This document shows positions 17,360 through 27,074 of a stretch of DNA of 64,000 nt, piece after piece (the stretch's first letter is position 1; each line of letters begins with the position of its first letter). Made by a program: the position numbers and the translations under genes. Origin of the DNA: Thermococcus radiotolerans (GTDB lineage Archaea > Methanobacteriota_B > Thermococci > Thermococcales > Thermococcaceae); the NCBI RefSeq assembly GCF_002214565.1, contig NZ_CP015106.1, positions 1,054,001 to 1,118,000 of the forward strand, read 5' to 3'. The notes under the pieces are model-generated. The model saw nothing but the letters and a program-made list of their open reading frames with translations, ran no database searches and was not told where the DNA came from.

Positions 17360-18391
17360 ATGAGGGTAATAACCGGAGACAGGTTCGAGGCCTTCGCAGA
17401 TGAGAAGGCCATTCTATTCCCCGAATACAGGAAAAACCGCGATGAACTCATCGATTTCGTGGATTCCCTAACCGGAGAGGAGACCGTCGTTACGGCGAGT
17501 CTTGAGCTCATCGATTTAATCGCCTGGAAGTTCAGGCGGGGCGAGGAGAACGTCCTCATATACTCCGACACGGGGAAGAGCCTCACAATGAAGGAGGTCT
17601 ACGAGCTGAGGAAGTACCTCGATTTCGACGTCCGCGGTGGCTTTTCTGGGGAGAAGGCGAGGTCAAGCGTCCTCTTCGTCGAGGGGAAGACCGACTCCAA
17701 GTTCTTCAAGGCGGTCTTCAAGAAGCTCTTCGAGTTCAAGGAGAGCAGGGAGGCCCCATACAGCCTGCGGTTCGTCGAGCGCGTCTTTGAGCGTGACAAC
17801 TTCGACCTGCTGAAGCGCGAGGAGGACGAGTACTACATCGCGGTGCTGCCGAGTGAGGGCAACTCCGGGGTGATAAGGAACCTCGGCAACTTCCTCAAGG
17901 CCATGGACGTCTTCGACTTCACAGTCGAGAGGCTTGGAGTCGCCATCGACATCGATGAGGACAGAGACGCCGCCCTGGCCTCGATAACCGGAAAACTCTC
18001 CGGCTTCGGGCACAGGAAAACGCCCCTCGGCTACCTCGTCGGGAAAACCGAGGTGGTTCCCCTGATAATCGGCCTGCCCTTCGGGGACGAGGTCATCGAG
18101 TGGAAGAAGCCGACCGTCGAGGATTTGATGCTCCACCTCATAGCGCGGGAGGGGCTCCTGGAGAGGATAAAGCCGGGACTCAAGGCCCTCAACGAGAGCC
18201 TCGGGAGGAAGCTCAAGCCCAAGGAAGTCATGTACCTGGCCCTTTCTGCCTACGGGCACTGGGGCAACCTGGAGGGCTTCTACGAGCTGTTCGTCATGCG
18301 CTCACGCTTCAGAAACCTCAAAGTGGTTCTAAGGGAGGCCGGACTCATGGAGAGCCTCGCCTACCTGGCAGGTAGGGAGCGGGGGCGTTGA
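17360..18391 (+). CDS. DUF3226 TOPRIM-like protein
   Basis: The 343-residue product has an N-terminal domain of unknown type (residues 1-95). A TOPRIM-like core follows: Glu108 in SVLFVEGKTDSKFF, LPSEGNSGVIRN around 163-174, and an acidic cluster AIDIDEDRD at 196-203. A helical C-terminal part contains LMLHLIAREGLLERI. TOPRIM domains in OLD-like nucleases and primases bind Mg2+ for phosphotransfer chemistry. The ATG directly follows the stop codon of the DUF2391 gene. Nuclease activity is inferred from the motif only. Confidence 0.75.
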   Translation: MRVITGDRFEAFADEKAILFPEYRKNRDELIDFVDSLTGEETVVTASLELIDLIAWKFRRGEENVLIYSDTGKSLTMKEVYELRKYLDFDVRGGFSGEKARSSVLFVEGKTDSKFFKAVFKKLFEFKESREAPYSLRFVERVFERDNFDLLKREEDEYYIAVLPSEGNSGVIRNLGNFLKAMDVFDFTVERLGVAIDIDEDRDAALASITGKLSGFGHRKTPLGYLVGKTEVVPLIIGLPFGDEVIEWKKPTVEDLMLHLIAREGLLERIKPGLKALNESLGRKLKPKEVMYLALSAYGHWGNLEGFYELFVMRSRFRNLKVVLREAGLMESLAYLAGRERGR

Positions 18392-18430
18392 GTTTTTATC
18401 CTCCGAGGGGAATCCAGACCGGTGGTGAAC

Positions 18431-19126
18431 ATGAAGCTCGTTTCATTCGACGTCTGGAACACACTCCTAGACATCAACGTCATGCTCGATGCGATGGCCG
18501 TCGAGCTCTCCAAGCTGATGGGGGCGTGCATAATAGACGTCGTCGAGGGAATGATGCTCTCCCGCGAGAGGATAAAGCGCATGAGGGCCCAGACAGCTGG
18601 AGACCCCTCTAGGGCCCTCGAAGAGAGCCAGGAGATGCTGGCGGAACTCCTGGGAACAGACGTCGAGCTCGTCAAGAGGGCCGCCGCGAGGGCAACCCTC
18701 AACGTTGACGACGAGATAATCCTCCCCGGAGCGAAGGAGGCGCTGGAGGGCGTTAAGAGAAAGGGGCTGAAGGTTACCGTGACGGGCAACGTGATGTTCT
18801 GGCCGGGTTCATACACACGCCTTTTACTTGAGCGCTTTGGCCTTATGAAATCAATAGACAAGACCTTCTTCGCCGACGAGGTTCTGGCTTACAAACCGAT
18901 GCCAGAGATGTTCAAAAAGCCGCTGGAGGTCTTTGGAGTCGAGCCGGACGAGGCAATTCACATCGGAGACACTTACGCGGAGGACTTTAAGGGAGCGCTG
19001 AGGACAGGCATGTGGGCGGTCTGGATAAACCCAGAGGCAGAAGAGGTCAGGAAAATCCACGAGAGGGGCTTCGAGGTTCCAGGAGTTGAGGGGATTCTGG
19101 AGGTGCTGGGGAGGATTTCAGATTAA
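18431..19126 (+). CDS. HAD superfamily hydrolase
   Basis: The 231-residue product has all HAD motifs. Motif I is [14 protein letters not shown], where the general acid position is Trp rather than the usual Asp (DxW rather than DxD). Motif II is VTVTGNV, motif III the Lys in [11 protein letters not shown], and motif IV is [15 protein letters not shown]. The helical cap follows motif I. DxW-type members include haloacid-dehalogenase-like and some phosphatase groups, so the substrate is not predictable. GGTGGTGAAC precedes ATG 18431, and GTTTTTATCC near 18391 is a likely TATA box. Confidence 0.85.
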   Translation: MKLVSFDVWNTLLDINVMLDAMAVELSKLMGACIIDVVEGMMLSRERIKRMRAQTAGDPSRALEESQEMLAELLGTDVELVKRAAARATLNVDDEIILPGAKEALEGVKRKGLKVTVTGNVMFWPGSYTRLLLERFGLMKSIDKTFFADEVLAYKPMPEMFKKPLEVFGVEPDEAIHIGDTYAEDFKGALRTGMWAVWINPEAEEVRKIHERGFEVPGVEGILEVLGRISD

Positions 19127-19578
19127 AGATCCTCCGAGGAGGACACCAAAACTATCCCTTCCCCCTCACAAGCTCGCCTGAAATCGCCATCGAGAGAGAC
19201 CAAGGCATCAATGCCGTAGTACTCAGCCGTCGCCAGAATAATCGAGTCGTTCGGAAGTAGTCCATAGGTCTTCGAGAGCCGCAGTGCCCTCGTGGACACA
19301 TCATAATTAACCTCAAGGAAATCCGGAATCGCCAATAGCGGGAGCACAACTTCCTCAAACTCCCCCACAGTTTTTGCCACTGTCTCGGGGTTTTTCTTAG
19401 CCTCCCAGTAGGAACCGACCCTGATGCGTATAAAATGATACATGACCTCGCTGAAAACTACGTCGTTAATAAAAACTCTGGCGTCTGAATGAAAGAGCCG
19501 TGTTAGTATCTTTTCAGCCTCAGGATTCCCTTTAAGTGCTTCGATGAAAACGTTACTGTCCACCAGAAAGCTCCTCAT
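19123..19578 (-). CDS. PIN-domain ribonuclease, VapC-type toxin
   Basis: The 151-residue product has the PIN-domain acidic residues: Asp in [12 protein letters not shown], Glu in [10 protein letters not shown], and Asp pairs in [16 protein letters not shown] and LVSLDGDF. VapC toxins cut tRNA or rRNA when freed from their antitoxin. The start overlaps the upstream 59-residue gene by 26 bp, the usual antitoxin-toxin arrangement. It is convergent with the HAD gene, overlapping by 4 bp. Confidence 0.88.
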   Translation of the reverse strand: MRSFLVDSNVFIEALKGNPEAEKILTRLFHSDARVFINDVVFSEVMYHFIRIRVGSYWEAKKNPETVAKTVGEFEEVVLPLLAIPDFLEVNYDVSTRALRLSKTYGLLPNDSIILATAEYYGIDALVSLDGDFRRACEGEGIVLVSSSEDL

Positions 19579-19732
19579 AGAGCTCTGCCTCCAGATCCTT
19601 CCAGCTCTTGGAGGTCTTCAGATAACCGAAGGCTCTCTTGAGAACCTCATCAACGTTTGCCCTCGCTTCAGCCCGCATCTTGTCCATTTTGATTCTCCAT
19701 TCAGCGTTTGCCCTCACGTTGACGTTCTCCAT
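19553..19732 (-). CDS. VapB-type antitoxin
   Basis: The product has 59 residues (MENVNVRANAEWRIKMDKMRAEARANVDEVLKRAFGYL) and is helical and charged. Its C-terminus ([15 protein letters not shown]) would wrap around the toxin. GGGGGAAAGGT precedes ATG 19732; an upstream in-frame ATG at 19750 is possible. The overlap with the PIN gene supports the pairing. The DNA-binding type is not obvious from sequence. Confidence 0.7.
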   Translation of the reverse strand: MENVNVRANAEWRIKMDKMRAEARANVDEVLKRAFGYLKTSKSWKDLEAELYEELSGGQ

Positions 19733-19808
19733 ACCTTTCCCCCAATGCATACTTGGTTGAGGAGGTAAAAAGCTTTTTTATCAAGGGAACTGTTTCCGTA
19801 TGAGAGTG

Positions 19809-20201
19809 CTATTCAACGAGCATCGCCTTGACGTAGTTTTTGGCGGCCAGATACTGTTTCTCGTCCGCAGTCAGAAATTCCGCGTTCAGTACCTCGGCCA
19901 GGGCTATGTAAAGGGCATCGTAGATCGTGATGTTCTCCCCCAATGCTATTTCCAGCCCCCTCTCGAAGAAGTTTTGCGCCTCAAACGTGAGCATACCCTC
20001 CCCGATGAGTTTGAGGACGGTTATAAGGTTCCTGCCGGCCTCTTCGGTGGCTCTACCCCTCCTAATGGCTTTCCATATAGCATTCATTCCTTCAACGAAG
20101 GCATAGTCCAGCGTCGCCGTGCTGGAATCGAGCTCAATCTCCTCCCAGCCTGGTTCCTTGAGGAGAACCTTGACGAGAACCGAGGCATCAACGACTATCA
20201 C
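19809..20201 (-). CDS. PIN-domain ribonuclease, VapC-type toxin
   Basis: The 130-residue product has Asp in MIVVDASVLVKVL, Glu in YAFVEGMNAIW, and the Asp pair in ITIYDALYIALAEVL and FLTADEKQY, a complete PIN active site. It overlaps its antitoxin gene by 14 bp. It is the second VapBC unit in a row here, read in the same direction, with about 75 bp to the next unit. Confidence 0.9.
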   Translation of the reverse strand: MIVVDASVLVKVLLKEPGWEEIELDSSTATLDYAFVEGMNAIWKAIRRGRATEEAGRNLITVLKLIGEGMLTFEAQNFFERGLEIALGENITIYDALYIALAEVLNAEFLTADEKQYLAAKNYVKAMLVE

Positions 20202-20412
20202 GGTCCTCCCTCACGGACTTCGCTGCAAACCCCTTCTCGACAGAAACCGGTGTGCGTTTGAGTATCTCCATGGCCTCTTTTATCTTCTTTCTCCGTTCTT
20301 CCTCGTCTATGCGCCTTCTTATGAACTCTCTAATCTCCTCGCTCCAGTTTACGTTAAGCTCCTTCATCTTGAGCTTCAACTCATCGGGAACGCGGACAGT
20401 AACAATGGCCAT
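20188..20412 (-). CDS. VapB-type antitoxin
   Basis: The product has 74 residues. MAIVTVRVPDELKLKMKELNVNWSEEIREFI is a ribbon-helix-helix-like DNA-binding start, followed by a charged helix (EEERRKKIKEAMEILKRTP) that should bind the toxin. RHH antitoxins repress their own operon as a complex with the toxin. ATG 20412 is preceded by CGGGGTGTATTAC. The sequence CAGTTTGAAATACAGAGAT upstream holds the promoter, with a TATA-like CTTTTTATC near 20450. Confidence 0.85.
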   Translation of the reverse strand: MAIVTVRVPDELKLKMKELNVNWSEEIREFIRRRIDEEERRKKIKEAMEILKRTPVSVEKGFAAKSVREDRDSR

Positions 20413-20469
20413 GTAATACACCCCGAAATACAGTTTGAAATACAGAGATAAAAAGGTTTTCGAAGGGGA

Positions 20470-22797
20470 TCACTTCTTCCCCTTCGGCTTAAGCCACGCC
20501 CCGAGGCCGACCTGCCTCGTTTTCTGATACCTGAGCTCCTCCTTCTTGTAGCCGAAGGCCTTCAGAATCCTCTCCACGGCCGGCAGGACCTGGTTCTCGA
20601 TGTAGTATTCCGCGTCGTACTTGTGCTTCGTCGGGTCGAACTCGTCGAAGGGAATCGCCCTGTCGCCTATCCTTCCGGAGCCCTTGAGGACGATGTAGCT
20701 TATCACCGTGCCGGGGCGTACCTTTATTCCCCTCGCCGCGAGGCGCTTCGCTATGGCCACGTGCGGGCCGGTGGCCTTGTAATCCTTTAGCTCCCTGGTA
20801 ATCTGCTCGTGGATGACCAGCTTCTCCGGCGGAACCTCGTACCTGCTCAGCTTCTCGGTAACGTCCTTGACTATCCTGACGGCCTCCTCGACGTCACCGT
20901 GCCTCAGTATGGCCTCCAAAACCCTCGCCTGGGTCTCCTTGGCTATCTCGCTCCAGTCGCGCCGGACGATCTCAAGCCCCCGCGTGGTTATCTTGCCCTC
21001 CTCGTCTATGACCGCGTACTTCTTCTTCGTCACGAAGAACCCCCTGACGTAGAAGCCCTCGTATTCGAGTTCGAGAAGTCCCGGGAGTTTGGGGTTGATG
21101 TATTTTAAGAACTCCTTCGCCTTCTTCTTGACCGTCTCGGCGTCCGCTCCAGGAATAGTGGCATGGAGACCGTCGGTGTCAGCATAGAGCACCTTGAAGC
21201 CAAACTTCTCCTCCAGCTCGCGGATCACCATCTCGATGTAGTCCCTGCCCCATGCCGTAACGCTCTCGGCGCACTCCTTGCAGTACCAGCGGGACCGGGC
21301 GTAGCCGTAGTAGCCGTAGAAGCTGTTGGCGAGGATTTTAATGGCCTTCTGCCTGTAATCGAGGAGTTTCTTCTCCAGCGGGTCTATGCTGGCCTTCATC
21401 CTCTTCTTTATCTTCTGCCTCTCGTCGAGAAGAGCACCCAAAAGGCTCGGGATGAAGCCCGGGACGTCCTTACAGAACCTGTGGCCGACCTGTGGGGCGG
21501 TGTCGTACTCTTTACAGCCCTCGCGGTTTAGAGTGTCCGGCGAGACGTTGTGGGTGATGATGATCGAGGGATACAGGCTGCGGAAGTCCAGGTAGACTAT
21601 GTTGTCCCACAGTCCCCGCTCCGGCTCCTTAACGTATCCACCCGCGTAGCCCCCGCGCCGTCTCGCAAGTTCCCGCTCGTCGGGCTTGTTTGGGGCGAGC
21701 TCGTTCCTCTCGTAGGCCTTCCTCAGGAGGAACCACTCCACGAGGTTGCCGGTGCTTGAGCGGGAGACGTCCCAGAGGCTCTGGCCTATCAGCCTTGAGA
21801 GCTGGGCCTCCATCGGGAAGAACTCCCTGCCGAGTTCAAAGGTGACCTTCGCGTCCTCCATGGAGTAGTGCGCGACCCTCTCAAGCCCCTCGCCGCTCTC
21901 CCAGGCGGTGGTTATCTCCTCGGGGTAGACCTTCTCCTTCGGCTTTCCAAAGACTGCCTCGTAAACCGCCTCAAGGGTGTAGGTTGGAAGGTTTATCGTC
22001 CTCCTTATGACGGGGTAGAGGTCGAAGTGTATTCTGCCCTTCACCTCGACTGCAAACCTGTCTCCCATGCGCTGGATTTTGGGCTCGCTCCCATCTCTCC
22101 CAAGGGTGAACTTTATCCCGAGCTTCTCGCACCGCTTCTTGAGGTAGGCGAAGTCGAAGTTGTCGCCGTTGTAGGTTATGAGGACATCCGGATCCTTCTC
22201 CTTCACGACCTTGAGGAAGCGCTTTATCATCTCCTTCTCGGTGGAGACGACGTCAACGTAGGGGAGGTCGACTTTCTTCCACGTTATGACCCTCGCCTCG
22301 TCCTCGTCGGCGTAGCTAATCATCAGAATCGGCCCGGTTCCGAACTCCTCGCCCTCGTGGTAGAGAGTCTCGATGTCGAAGGAGAGTAGCTTGAGCTCCT
22401 CGTCGCCTTCCATCGGAATCAGACCCTTGTCTATGAGGTAGCGCTTGGCGAAGGGTATGTCGTACTCGTAGATGTCAACGACGGCAGGATGGGCGCGTAT
22501 CCTGTCCCTTATCGCCGGGACGTCCTGGGGATGGGTGAAGTAGAGAACCCAGACCTCCAGGGGCCTGCCGAGGAACTTCTTCTTAACCTTCTCGGCGCGC
22601 TTCACCTTAACGACCTTGCCGTGGCGCTCGGCGGTTATCTTCTTCACGTCCTCTATGGCAGAATCGTCCTTCAGGAGAGCGTAGATGTAAGGCTCAAAGT
22701 TCCTGTCATATTCTATCTTGAACTCGCCGTTTTCCTTCTTGAATATCCTTATGACGGGCTTTCCATCCTCTGTGATGTAGTCGGTATCGAGGATCAT
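20470..22797 (-). CDS. polB: Family B replicative/repair DNA polymerase, intein-free
   Basis: The product has 775 residues from [21 protein letters not shown], very close to the polymerases of T. kodakarensis and Thermococcus 9N as I remember them. The N-terminal domain has the uracil-recognition region. Exonuclease motifs are [20 protein letters not shown] and YSMEDAKVT. Polymerase motifs are [27 protein letters not shown] and YADTDGLHA. All three usual intein sites are uninterrupted. The enzyme copies DNA with 3'-5' proofreading. A TATA-like GTTTATTAG lies near 22825. Confidence 0.98.
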   Translation of the reverse strand: MILDTDYITEDGKPVIRIFKKENGEFKIEYDRNFEPYIYALLKDDSAIEDVKKITAERHGKVVKVKRAEKVKKKFLGRPLEVWVLYFTHPQDVPAIRDRIRAHPAVVDIYEYDIPFAKRYLIDKGLIPMEGDEELKLLSFDIETLYHEGEEFGTGPILMISYADEDEARVITWKKVDLPYVDVVSTEKEMIKRFLKVVKEKDPDVLITYNGDNFDFAYLKKRCEKLGIKFTLGRDGSEPKIQRMGDRFAVEVKGRIHFDLYPVIRRTINLPTYTLEAVYEAVFGKPKEKVYPEEITTAWESGEGLERVAHYSMEDAKVTFELGREFFPMEAQLSRLIGQSLWDVSRSSTGNLVEWFLLRKAYERNELAPNKPDERELARRRGGYAGGYVKEPERGLWDNIVYLDFRSLYPSIIITHNVSPDTLNREGCKEYDTAPQVGHRFCKDVPGFIPSLLGALLDERQKIKKRMKASIDPLEKKLLDYRQKAIKILANSFYGYYGYARSRWYCKECAESVTAWGRDYIEMVIRELEEKFGFKVLYADTDGLHATIPGADAETVKKKAKEFLKYINPKLPGLLELEYEGFYVRGFFVTKKKYAVIDEEGKITTRGLEIVRRDWSEIAKETQARVLEAILRHGDVEEAVRIVKDVTEKLSRYEVPPEKLVIHEQITRELKDYKATGPHVAIAKRLAARGIKVRPGTVISYIVLKGSGRIGDRAIPFDEFDPTKHKYDAEYYIENQVLPAVERILKAFGYKKEELRYQKTRQVGLGAWLKPKGKK

Positions 22798-22878
22798 AAC
22801 CAACACCTGTGGGATTATCGAACTGGAGACTAATAAACTTCGCCATGCTTAAAAAAGAATGGCGGCGGAAAGGGACAA

Positions 22879-23433
22879 TCATTGGGTCTCAACCTTTTGA
22901 ACAAGGTCACCACACTTTCTCTGGAGCTCAACGTTGGCTTTCAAAAGCTCCTCACTGGGATAGTTGCCGTTCTCTCGCCACTCCGTTGCAAAGTCGTGGA
23001 TCAGGTTTAATCCCTCGCAGACGGCAGAGACGTTGGCGGTTCCATTAAGAAAAGCCGTTCTTGATGCGTTCAGAAACTCTATGCACTGCCCCGTATCGGC
23101 CATCTCAAGAACCGAATCGTTGAACGGATTCAGTCCAAGGTAACTCTCGGCCTCAAGAAGGTGGTTGAGGAGCCCCAGAAAGTCCCGCTCAAGCTCAACT
23201 GTGGAAAGGTTGAAGGCGGCAGTGGAATTCGAGTCGAGTGCCTCAAGCGCATTCTTGGAATGGAACTGAATATCAACCATGGTGGAAAAAGTCACGGTGT
23301 GAATCCAGCCCCTTTCACAGTTCCTCTGCCCCTCAATCAGGGCGTTCAGACGCTCTTTCTGGACGTAGAGATGGAAGGCCGAAACCGCGATCACCAACAG
23401 CACGGCAACGGCAATCAAGTCTTTCCACTTCAT
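22879..23433 (-). CDS. Membrane-anchored exported protein, function unknown
   Basis: The product has 184 residues from ATG 23433 (MKWKDLIAVAVLLVIAVSAFHLYVQ), a single N-terminal membrane anchor. The rest is helical and outside the cell, with four N-x-S/T glycosylation sites and cysteines at ENCxx-like positions (QRNCERGW, GQCIEFL, AVCEGLN, KCGDLV) that could form disulfides. TGTGGTGGGTAC precedes the start. No family recognised. It is divergent from the RsmB-like gene. Confidence 0.65.
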   Translation of the reverse strand: MKWKDLIAVAVLLVIAVSAFHLYVQKERLNALIEGQRNCERGWIHTVTFSTMVDIQFHSKNALEALDSNSTAAFNLSTVELERDFLGLLNHLLEAESYLGLNPFNDSVLEMADTGQCIEFLNASRTAFLNGTANVSAVCEGLNLIHDFATEWRENGNYPSEELLKANVELQRKCGDLVQKVETQ

Positions 23434-23506
23434 GTACCCACCACATCTAACCCTACTTTCAGAGGTAATAAGTGTTTCGGTGATCAGAGTAGAAACGCGC
23501 CGCCAC

Positions 23507-23516
23507 CTTTTTAAAC
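23507..23516 (+). promoter_or_regulatory. TATA box for leaderless RsmB-like gene
   Basis: CTTTTTAAAC is centred about 25 bp before the ATG at 23537, and no ribosome binding site lies between. This predicts a leaderless transcript. Confidence 0.5.
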
Positions 23517-23536
23517 TCCCCCGCAAAGCCCTGTCC

Positions 23537-24898
23537 ATGGAGCTGTTTTACCGCGTGAGCTTTCAGGAAGTGGTGGCGGACGCGTTGAGCCTGGTTGAGG
23601 AGCGCGAGCTCTCATCGAAGCACGCCCTTGAGAGGGTTTTCAAGAGGGTGTCCGGTAGAGACCGGGACAAGGCGCGGGGATTGGCCCATGCCTACGTCTT
23701 CGAGATAGAGAAGTGGCGCGCCAAGATAGACTTCATAATCAACTCCGTCCTAAAGGGTTCGAGGGTGGAAGACCTGGACCCATACCTGGCCAACCTTCTG
23801 AGGATAGGCACCTTCGAAATCCACTTCAGGAAAGTGCCGCCGGCTGTAGCGACCGATTCGATAATCAGGGTCGTTAAGGAGCGCTTTGATTTCTCAAGGG
23901 CGAAGTTCGTCAACGCGCTCATGCACTCGATAGAGAAGTTCGACGTGGAGAAAGCCCTGAAAAGGCTCAAGGAGAGGGACAGGATAGAATGGCTCTCCGT
24001 TCGCTTCTCCCATCCCCGCTGGTACGTCGAGTACGCGGTGGAGCTTTTGGGCTACGATGAGGCGGTTAGGTTACTCCTGAGCAACAACAGGCCGCAGAGG
24101 TACTACGTCAGAGCAAACATCCTCAAGACGGACGTGGACTCGCTGAGGGACTACCTTGAGGAGAACGGCGTGAGGACGGCCTTAACCCCCGTTCCGGACG
24201 TCCTGAAGATACTCGAATACCAAACTCCGGTAACGAGGCTCGACTGGTACAAGGACGGGAAGTTCGTTATCCAGGATTTAGCCTCTGCCTACGTCGCCCA
24301 CGTTTTGGCCCCCGAACCCGGCGAGAGGGTTCTCGACTTAGCGGCCGCACCGGGAAGCAAAACTTTCCACGCGGCGGCGCTGATGGAGAACAAAGGCGAG
24401 ATAATCGCGGTTGACTACTCCTACGACAGGCTCATGCGCATGAGGGAGAAGATGAAACTCCTCGGAATCAAGAACGTCAAACTGGTTCATGCCGACGGCC
24501 AGAGCTTTAAGGACAAGGCCAAGTTCGACAAAATAATTCTCGACGCGCCGTGCTCAAGCTCCGGAACCTACCGGCAGTTCCCGGAAGTGAAGTGGCGCTT
24601 CGATGAGAAGAAGATAAAGCGCATCATAAACGTCCAGAGGAACATGCTCCGCAATGCCTACGAGAACCTCCGTGAAGGTGGAGAGATGACCTACTCGACG
24701 TGCTCGATTAGGATTGATGAAGACGAGGAGAACGTACTCTTCGCGGTTGAGAGGATCGGGCTTGAGTTGGTGAACTATGACTTCAACTGGGGAGACAGGG
24801 GCTTCCTTGAAATCGGCGATAGGGTTTTCAGGGCGTGGACGCACAGGCACGACTGCAACAGCTTTTTTATCGCAAAATTGAAAAGAGAAAAGGGCTAA
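23537..24898 (+). CDS. RsmB/Fmu-like RNA m5C methyltransferase with NusB domain
   Basis: The 453-residue product has a NusB-like N-terminal helical domain (about 1-150), a linker (FSHPRWYVEYAVELLG) and a SAM-dependent methyltransferase domain: VLDLAAAPGSKTFH for cofactor binding, ILDAPCSSSGTYRQFPEVKWR with one catalytic cysteine, and MTYSTCSI with the second. The enzyme transfers a methyl group to C5 of a cytidine in rRNA or tRNA. The 3' end overlaps the convergent secreted-protein gene by 4 bp. The target base is unknown. Confidence 0.92.
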   Translation: MELFYRVSFQEVVADALSLVEERELSSKHALERVFKRVSGRDRDKARGLAHAYVFEIEKWRAKIDFIINSVLKGSRVEDLDPYLANLLRIGTFEIHFRKVPPAVATDSIIRVVKERFDFSRAKFVNALMHSIEKFDVEKALKRLKERDRIEWLSVRFSHPRWYVEYAVELLGYDEAVRLLLSNNRPQRYYVRANILKTDVDSLRDYLEENGVRTALTPVPDVLKILEYQTPVTRLDWYKDGKFVIQDLASAYVAHVLAPEPGERVLDLAAAPGSKTFHAAALMENKGEIIAVDYSYDRLMRMREKMKLLGIKNVKLVHADGQSFKDKAKFDKIILDAPCSSSGTYRQFPEVKWRFDEKKIKRIINVQRNMLRNAYENLREGGEMTYSTCSIRIDEDEENVLFAVERIGLELVNYDFNWGDRGFLEIGDRVFRAWTHRHDCNSFFIAKLKREKG

Positions 24899-25971
24899 CT
24901 GCCCTCAAGCTCTTTTATGGCTTCCAAGAGCATGTAAACGGCGTTCCTTTCGGTGACATAGGCCCTTCTAACGAGGTGCATCTTTGGATACGTCGGTATG
25001 GCCCCCCAGACGCGGAGCTTTATGTCGTCGAGGTTGTCCGTGTCCCAGGCTTCCATTATCATCTGGGTTGCGTTCTCGTGAAGTTCCTTCGCCAGCGAAA
25101 GGGTTTCGTTGTCAACCCCGGCGGCGCTTGCGTTGGCGTATATCTCATCGAACTCGTCGTGAAGCTTGAAGAAGTACATAGTCCATACCTGGGCGATGAC
25201 CATCATGCGGTTGTACACGAAGAACGACTGGGGAACGTCGAATTTGACGTCGTCTATGATCACGGCGGTATCTTCCACGTCGTCAACGGCATCAGCGACC
25301 TCTAGAACAAGGGTTATCTCCTCGCCTCCGTACTGGGAGACGTCCACACTAGCTGTATAGATAGGTGTCATATTATCAAGAATCACGCCATCCTGGTTGT
25401 TTACATCTTGGAAATACGGCACGGCCGCGGTGATATAGGGGATACTTCCATTGGGAAGCGTTGCAGCGACTTTTCTTGTCCCATCAGGAAGTTCGACATA
25501 GGCGTAGAAGTAATCGTTGTAGTTGGGGTAATCATCTGAGACCATTCTCCACTTAAAAGACAATACCTTGGCACCGTGTGGGACCCTAAGGGTTAAGGTC
25601 AACCGCACAACGTCGTATGCATCCTGGCCCGTAACAGGTTGCCCTTCCTCAACGTATATCCCGCTAACATTCTCAACATCGTAGTCAGCACCCGCTGTAA
25701 CGTATCTCGCATCACCGGAGCTCAGAATTACATAGGAGTCCCCCTCAATCGGGAAACCGAGTAGCGGCTTTGTGGTCACCAGAATCTGCTCTTCAACCCC
25801 CTTGAACTCCGCACTGACGAGTGAATCCCTGAAGTTGGAGTTTAGAATCGCGTTCGCCTCATCCGTGGCGTCCCTCGTGATGACGCTCCCATAGACCGCC
25901 CCCGCGGGAGGAGAGGAAACCACGAAAACCAAAAAGAGCGCCATAACCCAGAGGAAGTTTCGTTTCTCCAC
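24895..25971 (-). CDS. Secreted beta-rich protein with helical C-terminus, unknown
   Basis: The 358-residue product starts with a signal peptide (MEKRNFLWVMALFLVFVVSSPPAGA). Residues about 35-240 look like a choice-of-anchor/jelly-roll domain: ILNSNFRDSLVSAEF, VRLTLTLRVPHGAKVLSFKWRM, then NDYFYAYVELPDG and AVIIDDVKFDV. The last 110 residues are helical (FFKLHDEFDEIYANASAAG). It is probably cell-surface-associated. Identification rests on pattern only. A TATA-like CTTAAATAG lies near 26010 on the minus strand. Nothing else is seen between 25972 and 26062. Confidence 0.65.
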   Translation of the reverse strand: MEKRNFLWVMALFLVFVVSSPPAGAVYGSVITRDATDEANAILNSNFRDSLVSAEFKGVEEQILVTTKPLLGFPIEGDSYVILSSGDARYVTAGADYDVENVSGIYVEEGQPVTGQDAYDVVRLTLTLRVPHGAKVLSFKWRMVSDDYPNYNDYFYAYVELPDGTRKVAATLPNGSIPYITAAVPYFQDVNNQDGVILDNMTPIYTASVDVSQYGGEEITLVLEVADAVDDVEDTAVIIDDVKFDVPQSFFVYNRMMVIAQVWTMYFFKLHDEFDEIYANASAAGVDNETLSLAKELHENATQMIMEAWDTDNLDDIKLRVWGAIPTYPKMHLVRRAYVTERNAVYMLLEAIKELEGS

Positions 25972-26062
25972 TTCACCTCACCTTGATTTGATGTATGTCA
26001 TGAAACTATTTAAGTATTTTCAAGAAATTCCGGAAATTTTTCGAAAAAATTTCAAAAACCGC

Positions 26063-26677
26063 TCACAGCGGCTTCCTCTTGACCGGTCCCCCGGGCTTCT
26101 CCTCCTCGAATATCTCCGCGGTGAAGCGGTAGACCTTCGTGCTCTCATCGAGCCAGCAGTCGGGCGGAAGGCCCGCTTTCCAGCAGGTCTGGGCCAGAAA
26201 CTCCTCCTCATCCCAGCCCCATTCTATCGGCACCTGCGGGAGCAGCAGGCCGGAGTAGATGCCCTTCTCGATTATCAACCCATCGCGGCCAACCTTTATC
26301 TTCTTCGGCCTTTCCTCCGGCGGCCCCTCAATCGGCTCAGGGGGCGTCAGGACACTCACTTCGATAACCAGATCGTTCAGCTCACTCTCCCTCACGGGCG
26401 GGAAGCGCGGGTCGTCGACCGCCGCATAGATGGCCGCCTTTATCGTGGCCTCGACGAGCGGATATACTGGAAGGGGAAATCCAATGCACCCACGAAGGGC
26501 CATCTGGGGTGGTGCATGTCGCTTGTTGAGCGTGACGAAGACGCCCATCTTCTCCCACAGCTCCGGAGGGGTATCTTCGGGAGGTTTTATCGTTCTCCCG
26601 TTTCTAACGTACTCCTCTATCGCCCTCCTCGCGAGCCTGACGAGGAATTCTCCCCACTCATCCTTGATTTTGTACAT
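26063..26677 (-). CDS. AMMECR1 domain protein
   Basis: The 204-residue product (MYKIKDEWGEFLVRLARRAI) has the invariant LRGCIGF motif in QMALRGCIGFPLPVYPLVEAT, plus DPRFPPVRESELNDLVIEVSVL and LLPQVPIEWGWDEEEFL, which define the AMMECR1 family. Archaeal members are of unknown function; a radical/redox or nucleic-acid role has been proposed for relatives. GGGTGAGGGCG precedes ATG 26677. It is divergent from the DUF77 operon. Confidence 0.92.
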   Translation of the reverse strand: MYKIKDEWGEFLVRLARRAIEEYVRNGRTIKPPEDTPPELWEKMGVFVTLNKRHAPPQMALRGCIGFPLPVYPLVEATIKAAIYAAVDDPRFPPVRESELNDLVIEVSVLTPPEPIEGPPEERPKKIKVGRDGLIIEKGIYSGLLLPQVPIEWGWDEEEFLAQTCWKAGLPPDCWLDESTKVYRFTAEIFEEEKPGGPVKRKPL

Positions 26678-26771
26678 CGCCCTCACCCTTCGCTCCTACG
26701 GTGGGAAGGGTTATTTACCTTTCCCGCAAAGCTTAAAAAATTGCCGAAGGAAGTTAAGTCGGGTGTCGAAA

Positions 26772-27074
26772 GTGGTGATCGTTGAGTTCGTCATCGTCCC
26801 CCTCGGAGAGAGAAGTCTGAGCAGGTACGTCGCCGAGGTGGTAAAGCTTTTAGAGAGGAAGGGTGTTAAATATCAATTGACACCGATGGCAACTATAATA
26901 GAGGTTCCGACCGTGAGGGAAGCTTTCAATATAATCGAGGAGGCGCACGAGCTGGTATTCAAACTCGGCGCTTCGAGGGTTTCAACGACCGTAAGGATCG
27001 ACGACAGACGCGACAAGCGCGTTCGCATGGAGGACAAGGTAAAATCAGTCCTCGAAAAGACGAGGGGTGGTTGA
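26772..27074 (+). CDS. DUF77/MTH1187 family thiamine-binding-like protein
   Basis: The product has about 100 residues. IVEFVIVPLGERSLSRYVAEVVKLLERKG, then YQLTPMATIIEVPTVREAFNIIEEAHELVF and RVSTTVRIDDRRDK, match the ferredoxin-like MTH1187 family (DUF77, related to YkoF), some of which bind thiamine or its pyrimidine. No ATG is usable. GTG 26772 follows GGGTGTC, with GTG 26763 and 26775 as alternatives. It overlaps the DUF373 gene by 8 bp, so the two are co-translated. Confidence 0.82.
   Translation: MVIVEFVIVPLGERSLSRYVAEVVKLLERKGVKYQLTPMATIIEVPTVREAFNIIEEAHELVFKLGASRVSTTVRIDDRRDKRVRMEDKVKSVLEKTRGG

Noticed and set aside
20470-22797. Possible intein insertion in the DNA polymerase gene
   Set aside because: All three motifs where Thermococcales inteins occur are uninterrupted and the length is the standard 775 residues.
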